From an uncultured Succinatimonas sp. (GTDB taxonomy: Bacteria > Pseudomonadota > Gammaproteobacteria > Enterobacterales > Succinivibrionaceae), in contig URKL01000091.1 in the NCBI GenBank assembly GCA_900548485.1, forward strand, positions 1 to 7,339: DNA of 7,339 nt, given 5' to 3'. Position 1 is the stretch's first letter, and each line of letters starts with the position of its first letter. Positions 6,041 to 7,339 of this stretch are shown here, piece by piece. A program made the position numbers and the translations under genes. The notes under the pieces were generated by a model. The model made no database searches and had not been told where the DNA came from. It saw nothing but the letters and a program-made list of their open reading frames with translations.

Positions 6041-7102
6041 ATGTACGGTATCTTAGATCGCTATATTGGCAAAAATATTTTATATTCGGTAATTTTGATC
6101 TCTTTTGGTCTTACCATTTTTACTGCCATAATCACTATTATTGATAAGATGCGGTATATAGGTCGAGGAGATGTAGACTTTTTATTTGTCTGTGAATATG
6201 TAGGATATTATCTGCCGGGTATTTTTGTTACATTTTCTCCAGTAGCGATTTTAATTGGTGGCGTAATCGGTTTAGGCTTTATGGCGCGTAATTCTGAAAT
6301 TACCGTTATGCAGTCAATCGGTTTATCACGATTGAATATTGCTTTAAGCTCTCTAAAGAGCATCATTCCTTTGATTATAGTGGTAATGCTAGTGTCAGAG
6401 TATGGAGTCGCTCCTTTAGAACGCCATGCAGAAACTCGTTTAAGTTATTTATCAAATAGCGGTAGTGTTGCAGTTACAAAATCAGGTGTATGGCTTAAAG
6501 AAGGCAATTCTATAATTGGCGTGGCTCATACGCTTACAGACGGTTCTTTGTCAAAAATTTTACGTTATGAACTTGATGGTAATAGTTTGCTTAAGGAAAT
6601 CCATGCCGAAAGTGGTAACTATGAAAATGGTGCGTGGATTATGCATAACGTCACCACTAAAGAATTTACAAAAGAAAAAATTAAGACCTATCATGATGAC
6701 ACTCAGATTTGGCATCTGAATTTAAATAGTGAGCGTGTAGAGGTTATTGGAAATATCAATCAAAATCAAACAATTAAAGGTTTAATGGACTATATTTCTT
6801 ATCTTGAAGATAACCATCAGGATGCCTCAAGATTTAGACTTGAGTTATATCAAAAGCTGATTGCTCCTTTTAGTATGATTGTCATGCTTTTATTAGCGCT
6901 TTCAACCGTATTTGGACCTTTAAGATCGATAAATATGGGTACCCGTATTTTAGCTGGTATTGCCTTAGGTTTTGGCTATTATGTTTTAAATCAAATTGTA
7001 GCCCCGTTTAGCCTTGTGTATGGAATCTATCCTATTATAGGAGCAAGTTTTGCAACTATAATTTTTAGCATATTGGCAATTTATCTTTTAAGGCGTAATT
7101 AA
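6041..7102 (+). CDS. lptG: LPS export permease LptG
   Basis: LptG is the second membrane subunit of LptB2FG, pairing with LptF to form the LPS-binding cavity. The 353 residues (about 360 in E. coli) open with G-I-L-D-R-Y-I-G-K, almost identical to E. coli's G-V-L-D-R-Y-I-G-K. Membrane segments lie near residues 13-35, 62-81, 104-120, 276-293, 303-318 and 332-350, with a periplasmic jellyroll at about 132-265. The coupling helix is R-N-S-E-I-T-V-M-Q-S-I-G at 83-94. F-G-P-L-R-S-I-N-M-G-T-R at 291-302 and the segment Q-I-V-A-P-F-S-L-V-Y-G-I-Y-P-I-I-G-A identify it as LptG, not LptF. The ATG at 6041 has GAGG six bases upstream. It is separated from lptF by the aldolase-like/IclR pair and has its own promoter. 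It seems complete and intact, as expected for an essential gene. Confidence 0.95.
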   Translation: MYGILDRYIGKNILYSVILISFGLTIFTAIITIIDKMRYIGRGDVDFLFVCEYVGYYLPGIFVTFSPVAILIGGVIGLGFMARNSEITVMQSIGLSRLNIALSSLKSIIPLIIVVMLVSEYGVAPLERHAETRLSYLSNSGSVAVTKSGVWLKEGNSIIGVAHTLTDGSLSKILRYELDGNSLLKEIHAESGNYENGAWIMHNVTTKEFTKEKIKTYHDDTQIWHLNLNSERVEVIGNINQNQTIKGLMDYISYLEDNHQDASRFRLELYQKLIAPFSMIVMLLLALSTVFGPLRSINMGTRILAGIALGFGYYVLNQIVAPFSLVYGIYPIIGASFATIIFSILAIYLLRRN

Positions 7103-7339
7103 AAGCAAAAATTTTTTTAACATAATCCTCTAAAAGACGTCTACCTTTGGGGGACGAAGCTGGTGCTTGATAATTTACGTAAGTAATTGCTTTGGAGATA
7201 GCTTGGTAGACAATAAGTGATAAAAAAGTACTGATTACACTATAAAATTATAAAAAAAAATTATTCAGTTATCATTTTTCTATTACCGTTTTATCAAATT
7301 TTGGGCACACAAAACCTCGTACTTAAGTTTAAGGATGTA
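7103..7339. other. Intergenic region after lptG with no recognised gene
   Basis: AT-rich sequence with many stops on both strands. There is no convincing GC-rich terminator after lptG, only an A-run followed by a T-run at 7126-7138 or just before. AAGG followed directly by ATG at the extreme right edge (7331-7337) is too close-set and too short to judge as a gene start. Confidence 0.5.
7139..7211. other. Possible structured element downstream of lptG
   Basis: GTCTACC (7139-7145) is perfectly complementary to GGTAGAC (7205-7211), enclosing 59 bases. Inside are smaller possible stems: AAGC-TGGT-GCTT, and a TTACGTAA palindrome. The segment is visibly richer in G than its AT-rich surroundings. 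The 73-base span and 7-base closing stem recall a tRNA, but neither strand gives a D arm, anticodon arm and T arm, and the GTTC T-loop is missing. It could be a small RNA, a leader for the gene beyond the window, or chance. Confidence 0.25.

Noticed and set aside
7108..7138. Intrinsic terminator after lptG
   Set aside because: Only an A-run/T-run pairing without a G/C stem is present, which is too weak to call.
7139..7211. A tRNA gene, suggested by the 73-base span and 7-base acceptor-like stem
   Set aside because: Neither strand forms D, anticodon and T arms, and the GTTC T-loop motif is absent.

Overview
The window is mostly AT-rich gammaproteobacterial chromosome, roughly one-third G+C by eye. 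It carries recognisable orthologues of MltG, thymidylate kinase (Tmk), DNA polymerase III delta' (HolB), LptF and LptG. The lipopolysaccharide exporter genes indicate a Gram-negative outer membrane. The order mltG-tmk-holB is the familiar enterobacterial one. The low G+C and divergent protein sequences would fit an anaerobic gut or rumen lineage such as Succinivibrionaceae, but that placement is an inference.

Layout. (1) Bases 1 to about 285 differ in composition (about 47% G+C by hand count, against about 23% in the next 60 bases). They encode a piece of a phage-tail or contractile-injection-type baseplate protein of Firmicutes character. This piece is joined directly to an mltG that has lost its 5' half, so the left end looks like a chimeric contig join or a recombination scar. 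(2) About 284-3897 is a tight plus-strand run: mltG (3' part), tmk, holB, lptF. tmk and holB overlap, and the ribosome-binding site of lptF overlaps the holB stop codon. (3) A hairpin terminator at 3902-3929 separates convergent lptF from a minus-strand DHDPS/NAL-family aldolase-like gene (3934-4848). (4) A 374-base AT-rich divergent control region (4849-5222) holds several TTTGT/ACAAA-type inverted repeats. It is followed by an IclR-family regulator (5223-5969, plus strand). (5) lptG (6041-7102) follows, with its own near-consensus sigma70-type promoter. (6) The last 237 bases carry no gene that I can support, only a possible structured element at 7139-7211.

How the genes fit together. MltG trims nascent peptidoglycan, Tmk makes dTDP, and HolB belongs to the replicative clamp loader. 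LptF and LptG form the membrane pair of the LptB2FG transporter that extracts LPS from the inner membrane. LptF and LptG are normally encoded side by side. Here a two-gene divergent cassette, aldolase-like enzyme plus IclR regulator, sits between them. The cassette looks like a self-contained catabolic unit in which the IclR protein probably controls the enzyme gene. The enzyme itself is odd: histidine occupies the place where this superfamily carries its Schiff-base lysine. No mobile element, CRISPR array or tRNA was recognised.
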